This document shows positions 8,626 to 17,275 of a stretch of 64,000 bases of DNA, piece after piece. Origin of the DNA: Chitinophagales bacterium (GTDB taxonomy: Bacteria; Bacteroidota; Bacteroidia; Chitinophagales; CAIODY01); NCBI GenBank assembly GCA_947452995.1, contig CANGEV010000003.1, positions 1 through 64,000 of the forward strand, written 5' to 3'. The translations under genes and the position numbers were made by a program. Numbering within the stretch: position 1 is the stretch's first letter; every line of letters begins with the position of its first letter. The notes beneath the pieces are model-generated. The model was given only the letters and a program-made list of their open reading frames with translations. It ran no database searches and was not told where the DNA came from.

Positions 8626-10983
8626 TTAGGAAGGCATCACCATCAACTTCGCAAACTTGAGCATGATTTTCTTAGCACCGAGCTGTTGAAACACCACATT
8701 CGCAAAAACTTGATCCCCTGCTGTCTCTAAACTTTCCACTACCCCCATACCAAATTTCTGATGGGCAACATTTACCCCAGCTTGAATGGCTTCGAGCGGA
8801 CTCACCACGAAGTTAGCAGGAACCTCTGCAGGTGGCGGAGTCGGAGTGCTAGCGGCAGGACGAATCGGTGCGCTAGGCTGTGCCGGACGGTTGGCAGGAT
8901 AATCCGGACGATTTTGAGTACCGAAGCTACCACGTGCTTGCGGTTTGCTCGCTGTATTATTGAAACCACTTCGGAATGAAGACACACGCGTAAATGCATC
9001 AGGCTCTTGGGCTTTCGGCTGACGAATACCACTCGTTTCGGTAAAATGTTCTGGAATTTCTGTCAAGAAGCGACTTGGATCGCAGAACATCAACTTTCCA
9101 AAACGATATCGGTTCAAGGCATAGGTTAAATATAATTTCTCCCTAGCGCGTGTTACCGCTACATAAAATAAGCGTCTTTCCTCTTCTAAATCAGAACGAT
9201 CATCGACGCTTCTCGCACTTGGAAAAAGCTCTTCTTCCATCCCAACGACAAAAATACATGGATACTCCAAACCCTTTGCTGAATGGACGGTCATCAATTT
9301 TACCTTATCTTCATCTTCCTCCTCTGCTTCACTTGACGTAAGCAAGGAAACGGTTTGTAAATAGCTCCCTAAAGATTTATCTACGATCTCACCAGTTTCT
9401 TCATTCACACGAACTTCTTCTGTAAATTCTTTGATGGAATTGAGTAACTCTTGTACGTTTTCATAACGACTTACCCCTTCCACCGTTTTATCATCTGCTA
9501 GTTCTTTAATCAAGCCTGTTTGTTTACCAATATATTGAGCGAGGTCGTAGGCATTGGTATTAGCCATCATCCCTGTGAAAGACTTAATCATCCACACAAA
9601 ATCTTCTAAAGACTTTCCGGCTTTGATAGAATATAAAGAGGCGTTGGCAACCACTTCCCAAAGGGTACGATCGGTTTCGTGCATAGCCACTGTTGCTCTA
9701 TCCATCGTGGTTTTGCCGATGCCCCGCGCTGGATAATTAATTACACGACGTAAAGCCTCTTCATCTTGCCAGTTAACGGTAAGTCGCAAGTAAGCAATAA
9801 AATCTTTAATCTCTTTACGTTGGTAGAAGGATAAGCCTCCATAGATACGATAAGAGATATCTAAACGGCGTAAGGCTTCCTCAAAAGAACGAGATTGTGC
9901 GTTGGTACGATAAAGGATCGCGAAATCCTTATTGCGCCAACGGTTGCGCATTTTATTTTCGAAGATTTTATCAGCTACCCAACGACCTTCTTCGTTATCG
10001 GAGGCGGTTTGTACAATTTGCACTTTGTCGCCACCTGGATTTTCGGTCCAGATTTCTTTTTTAATCTGTGCGCGGTTGTTCTCGATAATGGAGTTCGCCG
10101 ACTTTACAATATGTTGGGTGCTACGATAGTTTTGTTCGAGCTTGAAGGTCTTTACATCTGGATAGTCCTTTTCGAAATTGAGGATATTGGCAATCGTCGC
10201 ACCACGGAAGGCATAGATCGACTGGGCGTCATCCCCTACTACCGCGATATTTTCATTAACGGCAGCGAGTTTTTTGATAATCTCATACTGCGCGAAGTTA
10301 GTATCCTGAAACTCATCAATGAGGATATACTTAAACTTGCGTTGGTACTTAGCAAGTGCCTCTGGCGAATTCTCCAAGAGCTCATGCATTTTCACCAAAA
10401 GATCGTCAAAGTCCATCGCACCACTCTTTTCACAACGCTTGGTATACCATTCAAAAATCTTTCCCATCATCGGACGGCGAGCCATTCGATCCTCTGTCAT
10501 CAACTCCGGACTCAACTGATATTGTTGCCAATTGATCAAGGAGTTTTTTGCCGAGGAGATTCTTCCTAAAATGCTATTTGGCTTGTAGATCGCGTCGTCG
10601 AGGTTGTTTTCTTTAATGATGTTCTTCAAAACGCTTTTTGCATCATCGGTATCATAAATCGTAAAATTCGTTGGATAGCCAATCTTATCGGCTTCCATGC
10701 GTAAGATGCGAGCAAATACGCTATGGAAGGTACCCATCATCACATTTCGCGCTTCGTCACCCACCATGTGCGAGATACGTTCTTTCATCTCTTGAGCCGC
10801 CTTATTGGTAAAGGTTAGTGCCAAGATATTAAATCCATCCACCCCCGAATTCAACATATGAATGATCCTGTAGGTAAGCACGCGGGTCTTTCCCGAGCCT
10901 GCACCTGCAATGATCATAACCGGTCCGTTGATACATTCAACAGCCTTCCTTTGTTCGGGATTCAATTCTTCTAAATACTGCAT
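8626..10983 (-). CDS. pcrA: ATP-dependent DNA helicase, UvrD/PcrA type
   Basis: A 785-residue SF1A helicase. It shows the Q motif (LNPEQRKAVE), Walker A (AGAGSGKT), motif Ia (ALTFTNKAAQEM), motif II (DEFQDTN), motif III (GDDAQSIYAFRGA), motif IV (LEQNYRST), motif V (TVHSAKGLEYPCIFVVG) and motif VI (YVAVTRARE). The Pro/Ala-rich stretch near 690-730 followed by a small C-terminal domain (VAHQKFGMGVVESLE) is typical of PcrA/UvrD. It unwinds 3'-5' and acts in nucleotide excision repair and in clearing blocked forks. It is transcribed away from trmH. Confidence 0.95.
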   Translation of the reverse strand: MQYLEELNPEQRKAVECINGPVMIIAGAGSGKTRVLTYRIIHMLNSGVDGFNILALTFTNKAAQEMKERISHMVGDEARNVMMGTFHSVFARILRMEADKIGYPTNFTIYDTDDAKSVLKNIIKENNLDDAIYKPNSILGRISSAKNSLINWQQYQLSPELMTEDRMARRPMMGKIFEWYTKRCEKSGAMDFDDLLVKMHELLENSPEALAKYQRKFKYILIDEFQDTNFAQYEIIKKLAAVNENIAVVGDDAQSIYAFRGATIANILNFEKDYPDVKTFKLEQNYRSTQHIVKSANSIIENNRAQIKKEIWTENPGGDKVQIVQTASDNEEGRWVADKIFENKMRNRWRNKDFAILYRTNAQSRSFEEALRRLDISYRIYGGLSFYQRKEIKDFIAYLRLTVNWQDEEALRRVINYPARGIGKTTMDRATVAMHETDRTLWEVVANASLYSIKAGKSLEDFVWMIKSFTGMMANTNAYDLAQYIGKQTGLIKELADDKTVEGVSRYENVQELLNSIKEFTEEVRVNEETGEIVDKSLGSYLQTVSLLTSSEAEEEDEDKVKLMTVHSAKGLEYPCIFVVGMEEELFPSARSVDDRSDLEEERRLFYVAVTRAREKLYLTYALNRYRFGKLMFCDPSRFLTEIPEHFTETSGIRQPKAQEPDAFTRVSSFRSGFNNTASKPQARGSFGTQNRPDYPANRPAQPSAPIRPAASTPTPPPAEVPANFVVSPLEAIQAGVNVAHQKFGMGVVESLETAGDQVFANVVFQQLGAKKIMLKFAKLMVMPS

Positions 10984-11089
10984 AACTCGTTTTTCTATAT
11001 ACGCTTGACTCGCAAAAATAATTTACTTATTAAGGAATTAAGCATAAGCGGGAAAATTAAATTTACTTTGTGTCAGAATTTTTGCTGAC

Positions 11090-11620
11090 ATGAAGAAAAC
11101 TAATAACGAAGATTTGGGTAGAATTAGTGTGGAGGAGTATAAAAATAGTCCGAAACACCCGATTGTCATTGTATTAGACAATATCCGCAGTTTTCATAAC
11201 GTAGGTTCGGTATTTCGCACGGCAGACGCCTTTCGCATCGAAGCTGTGTATCTATGTGGCTATACGCCTTGTCCGCCCCACCGTGATATCCACAAAACCG
11301 CGCTAGGAGCTACCGAAAGCGTTACCTGGGAATATCGCGAGAGCACTTTGGATGCTATTCATGAATTAAAAGGTCAAGGTTATACCGTTTATGGCGTTGA
11401 GCAAGCAGAACCGAAAACGTATCTGAATGAGTTGCAAGTAAACGGTCCGATTGCTTTAGTCATGGGCAGCGAAGTGGGCGGCATCGATGAAATAGCGCTC
11501 GCAGCATGCGACGCTTGCCTAGAGATTCCACAATGGGGAACCAAACATTCTTTGAATATATCGGTTGCTACCGGAGTCGTGTTGTGGGAAGTAATTCGGC
11601 AGATTGCACCAAAACATTAA
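11090..11620 (+). CDS. TrmH/SpoU-family RNA 2'-O-methyltransferase
   Basis: This 176-residue SPOUT enzyme has motif 1 (LDNIRSFHNVGSVFRTADAF), motif 2 (MGSEVGGI) and motif 3 (SLNISVATGVVLWE), the knot that binds S-adenosylmethionine. It lacks an N-terminal substrate-recognition domain, so whether it modifies tRNA or rRNA cannot be told. It ends in a 4-bp overlap with the convergent thioesterase gene. Confidence 0.9.
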   Translation: MKKTNNEDLGRISVEEYKNSPKHPIVIVLDNIRSFHNVGSVFRTADAFRIEAVYLCGYTPCPPHRDIHKTALGATESVTWEYRESTLDAIHELKGQGYTVYGVEQAEPKTYLNELQVNGPIALVMGSEVGGIDEIALAACDACLEIPQWGTKHSLNISVATGVVLWEVIRQIAPKH

Positions 11621-12087
11621 TCCAATTTCGGCAGTTCGAATTTCATATGACGTGCAGCCACTTGTGGCAAAACAGCCACAGTATGGCGCGAAAGGCACAT
11701 TAAATTACCAGATTCATCAGTAATTTTTATCTCCCAAATTTGGGTCATTCTTCCCAAGTGAATCGGCTTTGCAGTACCTAGCACATAACCTTCATGTTTG
11801 GTACGAATATGATTGGCATTGATCTCCAAACCAACCGCATAATTCACATCTTGATCTAAACACAGGTTAGCCGCCAAGCTTCCGATTGTCTCCGCTAAGG
11901 CAACATTCGCACCGCCATGTAAAAGTCCTGCACTCTGGCGTGTACGCTGATCCACAGGCATTTTAGCGACAAGATAGTCGTTACCCACTTCGACACATTC
12001 AATACCCAAAAGTTGAATCATATTGGTCATGAATAGCTCATTGACACGTTGCGGAGTGAGTTGATATTTCCAAATAATGGTAGACAT
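11617..12087 (-). CDS. Hotdog-fold acyl-CoA thioesterase (PaaI/YdiI-like)
   Basis: The 156-residue protein has a hotdog thioesterase core: GLLHGGANVALAETIGSLAAN with the HGG motif and the catalytic Glu, then INANHIRTKHEGYVLGTAKPIHLGR and the WEIKITDE strand. This resembles the group including MenI (1,4-dihydroxy-2-naphthoyl-CoA thioesterase) and YdiI/PaaI. No menaquinone gene is adjacent, so the substrate is open. It converges on the methyltransferase gene with a 4-bp overlap. Confidence 0.8.
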   Translation of the reverse strand: MSTIIWKYQLTPQRVNELFMTNMIQLLGIECVEVGNDYLVAKMPVDQRTRQSAGLLHGGANVALAETIGSLAANLCLDQDVNYAVGLEINANHIRTKHEGYVLGTAKPIHLGRMTQIWEIKITDESGNLMCLSRHTVAVLPQVAARHMKFELPKLD

Positions 12088-12182
12088 AACTAAATTTTTA
12101 ACGGGGCGAAGATAATGCCTTTTATTGCAGGATACTATCCCAAGTAAATTGCGTATTTTCGCGCGAGCAATTCAGAAATTTT

Positions 12183-14294
12183 ATGTCGAAGCAACGTTTT
12201 CTTATTACGGCGGCCCTTCCTTATGCGAACGGTCCTATTCATATCGGTCATTTAGCGGGCTGTCATTTGCCTGCGGATATTTTTGCCCGATACAGGCGTA
12301 TGCAAGGCGACGACGTATTGTTTATTTGCGGTACGGATGAGCATGGTGTACCTATCACTATTGCTGCCAAGAAAGAGAATACAACGCCGCAAGCCGTTGC
12401 AGATAAGTATCATGAGCTAATCGATGTTTCATTGTATAAGTTTGGCATTTCTTTCGACAATTTCTCTAGAACGACGAACCAAGTCCATAAGGACACGGCA
12501 GCGGAATTCTTCACGCATTTGTACGATAAAGGACTTTTTATAGAAAAAGAAGAAGAGCAATTTTTTGATGAGCAGAACCAACAGTTTCTTGCCGACCGTT
12601 ATATCATGGGCACTTGTCCGAAATGTGGTAACGACAGAGCTTACGGCGATCAATGTGAAAAATGTGGTAGTACTTTAAATCCGCGCGATTTGATTAACCC
12701 GCGCTCCACCCTATCAGATGCAGCCCTTGTATTAAAACCAACGAAACATTGGTATATCCCCTTAGATCAGTATGAGGCTTGGTTGAGAGAATGGATTTTG
12801 GAAGGTCATAAAGAATGGAAGACGAATGTATACGGTCAGTGTAAAAGCTGGATTGATGGCGGTTTGCAAGCACGTGCGGTGACGCGTGATTTGGATTGGG
12901 GAATTCCAGTTCCTTTGGCAGATGCAAAAGGAAAGGTATTATACGTTTGGTTCGACGCACCGATAGGTTATATCAGCGCTACGAAAGAGATTACGAACGA
13001 TTGGAAGAAATACTGGTGTAACGAAGACACGCATTTAATTCACTTCTTAGGAAAGGATAATATCGTGTTTCACTGTATCATCTTCCCTACCATGTTGAAA
13101 ATGCATGGAGGTTTTGTATTGCCTGAAAATGTGCCGGCGAATGAGTTCTTGAATTTGGAAGGTGATAAAATCTCCACTTCTAGAAATTGGGCGGTTTGGT
13201 TACACGAATATTTAGAAGAATTCCCAGAACAGCAAGACGTCTTGCGTTATGTATTGGCTGCCAATGCGCCAGAGACGAAGGACAATGATTTCACCTGGAA
13301 AGACTTCCAAGATCGCAATAACAGCGAGTTGGTAGCGATTTTAGGTAATTTCTTTAATAGAAGTTTAGTCTTAGCACATAAGTTTTGTGGCGGAAGAATT
13401 CCTGCACATCATGTTTTATTCGATGGACCTTTAGAGGAGCAATTATGGGGCGAAGTGGAGGCTGGCAAGCAGAAGATTGAGGCGGCGATGGCGCAGTATA
13501 AAATTCGCGAAGCTTTACAAGAGATGATGAACGTGGCACGCGCTGGTAATAAGTATCTAACGGAGTTAGAGCCATGGAAGAAAGCCAAAGGTGAATACTA
13601 TGTAGGCGAAACGGAGGAAGACCAATTACATAATAAGTACTTGGTAGAAAACTGCCTATTCCACTGTTTACAATTGTCGGCGAACTTATCGATTTTGATG
13701 TATCCATTCATGCCATTTACGGCGAAGAAGATGTTGTTACATTTCAATATTGATAAGCGCGCAAATGAGTTGTTGAAATGGGAACATATTGGAAGAAAAG
13801 ATTTATTGTCGACAAGATATATCATCAACAATCCTGTTTTGCTATTTAAGAAAGTAGAAGACGAACAGATTGCTGCGCAGATGGAAAAGTTGAATCAACA
13901 GAAAATGGCTAGCGCAGCTGCAACTGCAGTGGTAAAGGAAGAGAGCGTGGCAACGGAGCCTTTGAAAGCAGAAATCGCTTTTGATGATTTCGCTAAAATG
14001 GATTTACGTGTAGGGACGATTATCGAGGCTGAGCGTGTACCGAAGGCGGATAAGTTATTGAAGTTGACGGTCGATCTTGGCTTTGAAAAACGCACGGTGG
14101 TGAGTGGCATTGCCGCACATTACGCTCCGGAAGATATCATCGGTCAGCAGGTAACTTTGCTTGCGAATTTAGCTCCGCGAAAAATGCGCGGCGTTGAAAG
14201 TCAAGGGATGATTTTGATGGCCGAAGACGCAGACGGGAAATTGCAGTTTATGCAACCTAAAGATACAACAAGCAACGGTTCGAGTGTTGCTTAG
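12183..14294 (+). CDS. metG: Methionyl-tRNA synthetase
   Basis: A 703-residue class I aminoacyl-tRNA synthetase. HIGH is at residues 20-23, a zinc-binding knuckle CPKCG...CEKCG sits at about 145-162, and the KMSKS-equivalent reads KISTS at about 337. The anticodon-binding helical domain follows. After a linker rich in Ala and Glu, an EMAP-II/Trbp111-type tRNA-binding domain (FDDFAKMDLRVGTIIEAERV, RKMRGVESQGMILMA) completes the protein, as in dimeric MetG forms. Its stop lies 5 nt before tRNA-Arg. Confidence 0.97.
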   Translation: MSKQRFLITAALPYANGPIHIGHLAGCHLPADIFARYRRMQGDDVLFICGTDEHGVPITIAAKKENTTPQAVADKYHELIDVSLYKFGISFDNFSRTTNQVHKDTAAEFFTHLYDKGLFIEKEEEQFFDEQNQQFLADRYIMGTCPKCGNDRAYGDQCEKCGSTLNPRDLINPRSTLSDAALVLKPTKHWYIPLDQYEAWLREWILEGHKEWKTNVYGQCKSWIDGGLQARAVTRDLDWGIPVPLADAKGKVLYVWFDAPIGYISATKEITNDWKKYWCNEDTHLIHFLGKDNIVFHCIIFPTMLKMHGGFVLPENVPANEFLNLEGDKISTSRNWAVWLHEYLEEFPEQQDVLRYVLAANAPETKDNDFTWKDFQDRNNSELVAILGNFFNRSLVLAHKFCGGRIPAHHVLFDGPLEEQLWGEVEAGKQKIEAAMAQYKIREALQEMMNVARAGNKYLTELEPWKKAKGEYYVGETEEDQLHNKYLVENCLFHCLQLSANLSILMYPFMPFTAKKMLLHFNIDKRANELLKWEHIGRKDLLSTRYIINNPVLLFKKVEDEQIAAQMEKLNQQKMASAAATAVVKEESVATEPLKAEIAFDDFAKMDLRVGTIIEAERVPKADKLLKLTVDLGFEKRTVVSGIAAHYAPEDIIGQQVTLLANLAPRKMRGVESQGMILMAEDADGKLQFMQPKDTTSNGSSVA

Positions 14295-14299
14295 TGACT

Positions 14300-14371
14300 G
14301 GCCTCGTAGTTCAATGGATAGAACGGAAGTTTCCTAAACTTTAAATACAGGTTCGATCCCTGTCGAGGCTA
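14300..14371 (+). tRNA. tRNA-Arg (anticodon CCT)
   Basis: The 72-nt tRNA has acceptor arms GGCCTCG and CGAGGCT (one G-T pair), discriminator A, a D arm GTTC...GAAC, anticodon loop TTCCTAA with anticodon CCT, and a T arm CAGGTTCGATCCCTG. It begins 5 nt after the metG stop and is probably processed from the metG transcript. CCA is not encoded. Confidence 0.93.
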
Positions 14372-14452
14372 CATTGCCTATGCCGCGGTATGTGAGACAT
14401 GTCGCGAAATTTTAAAATAAAGTGAGTTAATTAAAAACAATAATTATTAGAA

Positions 14453-15040
14453 TTATTTATTTGGAACAACTTTACCTTGTCGGTCGTAAGTTATGAATGA
14501 GTTCAAATCTTCATTGTAAGCATAAAAATACAACTGATCATCTGAAATTTCTATTGAATAATACTTGAAAGGGATTATCAATCCAACCTTTGAATCAACA
14601 ACACCGTAACCCTTAGCATCAGTCTTTAATATTATATATTTCCTGTCTAAGGTTATATTAGGAAGTCTAATTAAAAGTTTATTTTCTTGATCAGGAGTTG
14701 GTAATTCATCTAATTCAATAGACTCCTTAACCAACTTGTTTAAAGAAAAATTGTATAAGTTCCAACTAGAAGAATTTACCGCTGTATACTCCCCAATACC
14801 CTCATCGAAATAATAGCGGATCTCCTTAGCAAAGAAACAATTAACACTATCTAAAAAAACAACATCGGAGATACTATCTAACATAACAACGTTATGTGCA
14901 TTATCAACAACTTCATAAAATTCTCCATCATAGTAAATAGTAATTTTACTATCTAAAGACCGAACTGCTGATTTTGTTTTTATTTGAGCATTAGCAAAAA
15001 GAAAAGAAAAACAGCTAAATAAAACCAGTAAATATTTCAT
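14453..15040 (-). CDS. Secreted protein with a WG-repeat-like C-terminus, unknown function
   Basis: The 195-residue protein starts with a clear signal peptide (MKYLLVLFSCFSFLFANAQ). The C-terminal half contains KGYGVVDSKVGLIIPFKYYS, which fits the consensus of WG repeats (G-x-W/Y-G-x-x-D, then I-I-P-x-x-Y). The rest is not recognisable. Base composition is more AT-rich than metG, and it sits beside the RAYT element, so it may belong to a recently acquired patch. Confidence 0.6.
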   Translation of the reverse strand: MKYLLVLFSCFSFLFANAQIKTKSAVRSLDSKITIYYDGEFYEVVDNAHNVVMLDSISDVVFLDSVNCFFAKEIRYYFDEGIGEYTAVNSSSWNLYNFSLNKLVKESIELDELPTPDQENKLLIRLPNITLDRKYIILKTDAKGYGVVDSKVGLIIPFKYYSIEISDDQLYFYAYNEDLNSFITYDRQGKVVPNK

Positions 15041-15117
15041 TTTTAAAAAATTAAAAATTAAAAATAAAGGATCAAAATATTAATCGAATATAACTACTAA
15101 AACTAAATTTTAAAAAC

Positions 15118-15160
15118 AATTAATTATAATACATTCAAGATGGTTCGTGAGACACGAACC
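15118..15160 (+). repeat. 43-bp direct repeat, left copy, ending in a REP-like palindrome
   Basis: Matches 16152-16194 except for one A/G difference. Its right end starts the perfect palindrome TGGTTCGT (15141-15148), 5-nt loop GAGAC, ACGAACCA (15154-15161). Confidence 0.85.
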
Positions 15161-15317
15161 ATAACGTGAGACACGAACCATAACGTGAGACACAAACCAT
15201 AACGTGAGACACAAACCATAACGTGAGACACGAACCATAACGTGAGACACGAACCATAACGTGAGACACGAACCATAACGTGAGACACGAACCATAACGT
15301 GAGACACGAACCATAAC
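15147..15317. repeat. Nine tandem copies of a 19-bp unit
   Basis: The unit GTGAGACACGAACCATAAC repeats nine times without spacers, exactly 19 bp apart. Units 3 and 4 carry A instead of G in the GAACC core. The unit equals the right arm of the left palindrome plus an ATAAC linker, so the array looks like local amplification of half of a REP-like element. An open frame through it is a by-product of the repetition. Confidence 0.9.
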
Positions 15318-15367
15318 ATATTTCCTTTACAACAATCCTTTACTCTTGTAAAACAAAATACCATGCC

Positions 15368-15391
15368 ACGGTTCGTGTCCACACGAACCGT
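15368..15391. repeat. REP-like palindrome upstream of the transposase
   Basis: Perfect hairpin: ACGGTTCGTGT (15368-15378), 2-nt centre, ACACGAACCGT (15381-15391). It shares the GGTTCGTG core with the flanking palindromes. Confidence 0.8.
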
Positions 15392-15459
15392 AAAATCATA
15401 CTGCACAAAACAATATCTAGACCAATTGTCACGTTATATAGTTAATTAAAATTAATAAC

Positions 15460-16017
15460 GTGAATAGCAAGAAGTCAATAAGACGAAAATCATATACCGA
15501 AACAGGTAAACTTTACTTTTTCACAGCAACAATAAATCAGTGGGAGCGTTTATTTGAATTAGAGAGAAATAAAGAAATTGTAATCGAATGTTTGCAACAT
15601 CTATCAAACACGAATAAAATAAGGGTCTATGGTTTTGTAATAATGCCTACGCATCTGCATATAATATGGCAAATTCTAGGATCAAACAACAAAGAATCAC
15701 CACAAACAACATTTTTAAAATTCACAGCGCATGCATTTCTAAAAACTATTAAAGACAAAAAGAAACAATTGTTAAGAAATTATAGAGTCAGTGCAAATAA
15801 TAAACGTTATGAATTCTGGCAAAGAGATTCACTTGCTTTCGAATTAAAAATAAGAAAAACAGCATTAACAAAATTAAATTACATTCACAACAACCCTATT
15901 GCTAAACACTGGCGACTAGCAAGCTCACCTGAGGAATACAAATATTCATCTGCACAATTTTACAAGAACGGAGAAAACAATTTTTCGTTTCTGAAGCACA
16001 TCATGGAAGTTATTTAG
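15460..16017 (+). CDS. REP-associated tyrosine transposase (RAYT; Y1/IS200-like family)
   Basis: The 185-residue protein has the HUH motif in MPTHLHIIW (about residues 67-75), the N-terminal YFFTATINQW strand, and the catalytic Tyr in LNYIHNNP (about 150). Y1 enzymes of this group cut and join single-stranded DNA at hairpins. It lacks the TnpB partner and terminal structure of IS200/IS605 but is surrounded by palindromes, as RAYTs are. The ORF appears intact. AT-rich codon use sets it apart from neighbouring core genes. Confidence 0.9.
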   Translation: MNSKKSIRRKSYTETGKLYFFTATINQWERLFELERNKEIVIECLQHLSNTNKIRVYGFVIMPTHLHIIWQILGSNNKESPQTTFLKFTAHAFLKTIKDKKKQLLRNYRVSANNKRYEFWQRDSLAFELKIRKTALTKLNYIHNNPIAKHWRLASSPEEYKYSSAQFYKNGENNFSFLKHIMEVI

Positions 16018-16095
16018 ATTGAATTTTAACATGGTTCGTGAGTACCGAAATCCCGAATTTTCGGAACGGAACGAAACATAATGTGTTTCCATGCA

Positions 16096-16132
16096 ACGGT
16101 TCGTCCCGAACATTCGCCCCCCCTCGAACCGT
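16096..16132. repeat. REP-like imperfect palindrome downstream of the transposase
   Basis: Arms ACGGTTCG (16096-16103) and CGAACCGT (16125-16132) flank a 21-nt loop containing a C run. The core matches the palindrome at 15368-15391, consistent with paired REP elements around a RAYT. Confidence 0.65.
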
Positions 16133-16151
16133 GATAACGCCCTAAAAAAAT

Positions 16152-16194
16152 AATTAATTATAATGCATTCAAGATGGTTCGTGAGACACGAACC
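16152..16194 (+). repeat. 43-bp direct repeat, right copy, ending in a REP-like palindrome
   Basis: Copy of 15118-15160 with a single difference. It ends in GGTTCGT (16176-16182), loop GAGAC, ACGAACC (16188-16194). The tandem 19-bp array is absent on this side. Confidence 0.85.
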
Positions 16195-16229
16195 TTTGTA
16201 AAAAGTTAAATTGTCAAAACCAATAAACT

Positions 16230-17150
16230 TCACAATTTTTTAGATTGCTTGTAAAACGTAATTGTACGTTGAATTCCAATTTGGAGATCATAGCTAATCG
16301 ATGAGCCTTTCGTATTATATTCCACCTTATTCGAAATTGCATTCAACTTTTTTATCCCAGCATGATTCAGCAGATTTACTACAAAAGCAGGAATGCGCAA
16401 GTACCGTATTCTAACATGTATGGCGTTGCCCAACAAACGATAAAAATCAATTAAAGGCAGGGCGGAACCAACATTCCAAACGGTTAGTTTAGTTTTAGGA
16501 TCGACGGCCCGTTTAATTTCCTCCACTAGGTCTTTAACGTAGACGTAGTTCACCATCGCTCCTTTCACATACATAGCAGGAATTCCCTTTTTTAGCTGCA
16601 TGGAAAGATTCAATAAAGCATTGAAAGGATGATGTTCGCCGATTACATTCGTCGGACGAAGAATGCATAAAGAGATTGTACTATCGACAGTAAAATCTTT
16701 CAACAACTGCTCCGAGACTAATTTTGTCTCTTCGTATTTATTTTTCGGGAAACAAGGGAAATGCTCGTCTACTAAAACTGTATTATTCGAATATTGCATA
16801 CCTACCACCCCGACACTACTTAGATGAACAATATGCTTAACGCCACATACATTTGCCGCACGAATCAAATTTTTGATTCCATCAATATTACTAGCCTCCA
16901 TTTTAGCAACATCGCGAATTTCTGCCGCGATATTTATAATTACATCTTGTCCTGCAAAAGCGGTTCTTAATGAGGATTCATCCGACAAATCAGCAATGCA
17001 CTTTTCACACTTAGAAACATCGGCCCAAAGTGCTTTATTAAAACTCCGGCTCACGATACGAACATTCCATTTCGAATAATCAATCGCATCCAATAGGTGC
17101 TGCCCTACAAAACCGGTTGCTCCGGTAATTACGACGTTTAATTTTGTCAT
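16230..17150 (-). CDS. NAD(P)-dependent epimerase/dehydratase family protein (extended SDR)
   Basis: The 306-residue protein has the extended-SDR Rossmann motif GATGFVGQHL at the N-terminus, INIAAEIRD, the Ser in HLSSVGVVG, and an active-site segment NKYEETK in which Tyr and Lys keep the YxxxK spacing. Family members act on nucleotide sugars, dihydroflavonols or 3-beta-hydroxysteroid-like substrates. Nothing nearby identifies the substrate. It is transcribed divergently from trxA and ends 36 bp from the RAYT direct repeat. Confidence 0.85.
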   Translation of the reverse strand: MTKLNVVITGATGFVGQHLLDAIDYSKWNVRIVSRSFNKALWADVSKCEKCIADLSDESSLRTAFAGQDVIINIAAEIRDVAKMEASNIDGIKNLIRAANVCGVKHIVHLSSVGVVGMQYSNNTVLVDEHFPCFPKNKYEETKLVSEQLLKDFTVDSTISLCILRPTNVIGEHHPFNALLNLSMQLKKGIPAMYVKGAMVNYVYVKDLVEEIKRAVDPKTKLTVWNVGSALPLIDFYRLLGNAIHVRIRYLRIPAFVVNLLNHAGIKKLNAISNKVEYNTKGSSISYDLQIGIQRTITFYKQSKKL

Positions 17151-17252
17151 GTTACAAATTTACACAAAAGGAGGAATTGAACCTACATAGCCGTAAAGGT
17201 TACATTTACCTAAGGGTAACAAATGTTACTTATTTTGAGTTAAGAAATGCCC

Positions 17253-17260
17253 TACCTTTG
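17253..17260 (+). promoter_or_regulatory. -7 promoter element of trxA
   Basis: TACCTTTG fits the Bacteroidota -7 consensus TAnnTTTG, 16 bp before the trxA ATG. No TTG at the ideal 19-bp distance is present, so the -33 box is weak or shifted. Confidence 0.5.
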
Positions 17261-17275
17261 TACAAACGATAGAAC

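Larger units (their letters stand above)
15118..16194 (+). mobile_element. RAYT-type Y1 transposase unit bounded by 43-bp direct repeats and palindromes
   Basis: Two 43-bp direct repeats (15118-15160 and 16152-16194, one mismatch) enclose the transposase gene. Each ends in a palindrome built on GGTTCGT/ACGAACC. Two further palindromes sharing CGGTTCG cores lie inside, one on each side of the gene. This is the structure expected of a REP-associated transposase with its palindromes. It has no IS-style terminal inverted repeats. The boundaries are inferred from the repeats. Confidence 0.65.

Noticed and set aside
9895-10569. Long plus-strand ORF (224 codons) opposite the helicase
   Set aside because: It lies wholly antisense to the conserved pcrA gene, whose motifs are complete. 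The antisense product has no recognisable feature.
13354-14110. Minus-strand ORFs opposite metG
   Set aside because: They overlap the intact tRNA-binding and anticodon domains of metG and show no motif of their own.
15147-15317. CRISPR array
   Set aside because: The units are contiguous 19-mers with no unique spacers, and no cas gene is present.
15110-15406. Protein-coding gene on the minus strand through the repeat array
   Set aside because: The 98-residue frame is open only because the 19-bp unit lacks stops; the product is a monotonous repetition with no signal or domain.
15946-16233. 95-codon minus-strand ORF over the right RAYT repeat
   Set aside because: It runs across the end of the transposase, the palindromes and the direct repeat, and has no start context or domain.
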